Source: Loktanella sp. IMCC34160 (GTDB lineage: Bacteria; Pseudomonadota; Alphaproteobacteria; Rhodobacterales; Rhodobacteraceae). From it: DNA of 64,000 nucleotides. The position numbers and the translations under genes were made by a program. The notes beneath the pieces are model-generated. The model was not told the DNA's origin and searched no databases. It worked only from the letters and a program-made list of their open reading frames with translations. Below, in pieces: positions 63,284 through 64,000 of the stretch. Numbering within the stretch: position 1 is the first letter of the stretch; each line of letters begins with the position of its first letter. The stretch lies in the NCBI RefSeq assembly GCF_004145845.1, contig NZ_SELP01000005.1, forward strand, positions 62,001 to 126,000. The letters run 5' to 3'.

Positions 63284-63312
63284 TTGACTTGAACGACCCG
63301 ATTCTCCTAAAT
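63284..63312 (+). promoter_or_regulatory. sigma70-type promoter of the rhodanese gene
   Basis: TTGACT (63284-63289) and CTAAAT (63307-63312) with 17-base spacing. A GATTC lies in the spacer at 63300-63304, and two more GATTC sites precede the -35 (63259-63263 and 63270-63274). The start codon is about 75 bases downstream of the expected transcription start. Confidence 0.65.
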
Positions 63313-63393
63313 GTTGTGGAAGAGCAGCCACACTCGCCGCGCCTGCCAGCGCGAACACAATATATGGTGCGTGTGGAATTGGGGGAAAGAGTG

Positions 63394-64000
63394 ATGCAAC
63401 GTATTCTTGCAGGGCTTCTGCTTATCCTGTCGTCTGCCGTTTCGGCGCAGGATGTGCGGATCACGCCCAACATGGCCGCCGCGACCTACACCATCAACGG
63501 CGAAACTTTCACCATCAGCCGCGAACAGGATCAGGACAGCCTGCTGACCGGGGAATTCGCCCGGACCTCGCGGGCCTGCCCGCCGTTCTGTGTGCACCCG
63601 ATGTCGGTGGCGCCGGGCGTGGAAACCGTGGCCGAGCTGGAGGTGATCAACTTCCTGACCGGGCAGGTCGCCGCCGGGCGGGGCCTTCTGATCGACAGCC
63701 GGGTGCCGGAATGGTTCGCCAAAGGGGCGATCCCCGGCGCGGTGAACGTGCCCTTCTCGACCCTCGACGAAGGCAATCCCTACCGGATCGAGATCCTCAA
63801 GGCGCTTGGCGCCCGAGATACCGCGTCGGGGCTGGATTTCTCGGATGTGTTCACCCTCATGCTCTATTGCAACGGGCCGTGGTGCGATCAAAGCCCGCGC
63901 GCCATCCACAGCCTTCTGGATGCCGGATACCCGGCCGAGCGGATCAAGTATTACCGGGGCGGAATGCAGGATTGGCTGATGCTGGGCCTGACCGTCACCA
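63394..64000 (+). CDS. exported rhodanese-domain protein (3' truncated by the window)
   Basis: At least 202 residues, open to the right edge. The ATG at 63394 follows GGGGGAAAGAGTG. A signal peptide (MQRILAGLLLILSSAVSAQD) precedes a periplasmic N-terminal part with CPPFCVHP, then a rhodanese domain: LLIDSRVPEWFAKGAIPGAVNVPF and the active-site loop LMLYCNGPWCDQSPRAI, with C159 as probable sulfur-carrying cysteine, and YYRGGMQDWLMLG. Such exported rhodaneses may act in sulfur transfer or redox repair in the periplasm. It has its own promoter with GANTC sites. Confidence 0.85.
   Translation, partial: MQRILAGLLLILSSAVSAQDVRITPNMAAATYTINGETFTISREQDQDSLLTGEFARTSRACPPFCVHPMSVAPGVETVAELEVINFLTGQVAAGRGLLIDSRVPEWFAKGAIPGAVNVPFSTLDEGNPYRIEILKALGARDTASGLDFSDVFTLMLYCNGPWCDQSPRAIHSLLDAGYPAERIKYYRGGMQDWLMLGLTVT

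Overview
The window is about 64 kb of GC-rich chromosomal DNA, densely packed with genes on both strands. It most resembles an alphaproteobacterium of the Rhodobacterales / Roseobacter group. Evidence for this is the gene order gpmI - EnvC-like - ctpA - rppH, a class III formaldehyde-type alcohol dehydrogenase, DUF2794 and DUF6478 proteins, an Irr-type iron box in front of mbfA, clustered GANTC sites, and many GlxA/GntR/TetR-controlled catabolic operons. I see no tRNA, rRNA, CRISPR array, insertion sequence or prophage. The window cuts a gene at each end (an FAD oxidase at the left, a rhodanese-like protein at the right).

Layout. 1-5.9 kb: a catabolic/uptake block (FAD-linked oxidase, TauD-family dioxygenase, Tat-exported solute-binding protein, DUF2165 membrane protein, class II aldolase, GlxA-type regulator). 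6-11.6 kb: small unknowns, an I78-type inhibitor lipoprotein, glutathione-dependent formaldehyde dehydrogenase, an NYN-domain protein, and a divergent TetR / mbfA pair carrying an iron-control box. 11.6-16.7 kb: housekeeping run gpmI, EnvC-like, ctpA, rppH. 16.7-25 kb: a minus-strand operon (GntR, DapA-like lyase, aldehyde dehydrogenase, FAD oxidase) facing a second GlxA regulator, then LysR, an HD-domain metalloprotein and a sterol-desaturase-like hydroxylase.

25.1-31.5 kb is the most unusual segment: a type VI secretion accessory island without structural tss genes. It encodes TIGR02270, DUF2169, a ketosynthase-like protein without its catalytic residues, a DUF4150 (PAAR-like) protein whose C-terminus has the HxE and PCxxC motifs of the cytidine-deaminase fold, two mutually similar unknown proteins that may be immunity proteins, and DUF6484. 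31.6-37.4 kb: a TetR-flanked operon of two trimethylamine-dehydrogenase-type flavoenzymes around a proline-racemase-fold protein in which both catalytic cysteines are replaced (Ser/Thr).

37.5-49.5 kb: a PLP trans-sulfuration enzyme, a repeat-containing membrane protein, flavin reductase-like and GNAT proteins, EcsC, ptsP, zapE, acetoacetyl-CoA synthetase and a secreted PPC-domain protein. 49.6-53.3 kb: a CecR-like TetR gene with a perfect 24-bp palindrome, followed by a translationally coupled HlyD/ABC export operon. 53.3-59.1 kb: LysR, MOSC, fadH, DUF6478 and a lipoprotein. 59.2-64 kb: CPBP protease, accD-folC, a secreted unknown, a probable ~100-nt small RNA, and the rhodanese. Two copies of a palindromic repeat (15.7 and 46.1 kb, in opposite orientation) and a small ORF with a strong terminator (7.4 kb) are further unexplained elements.
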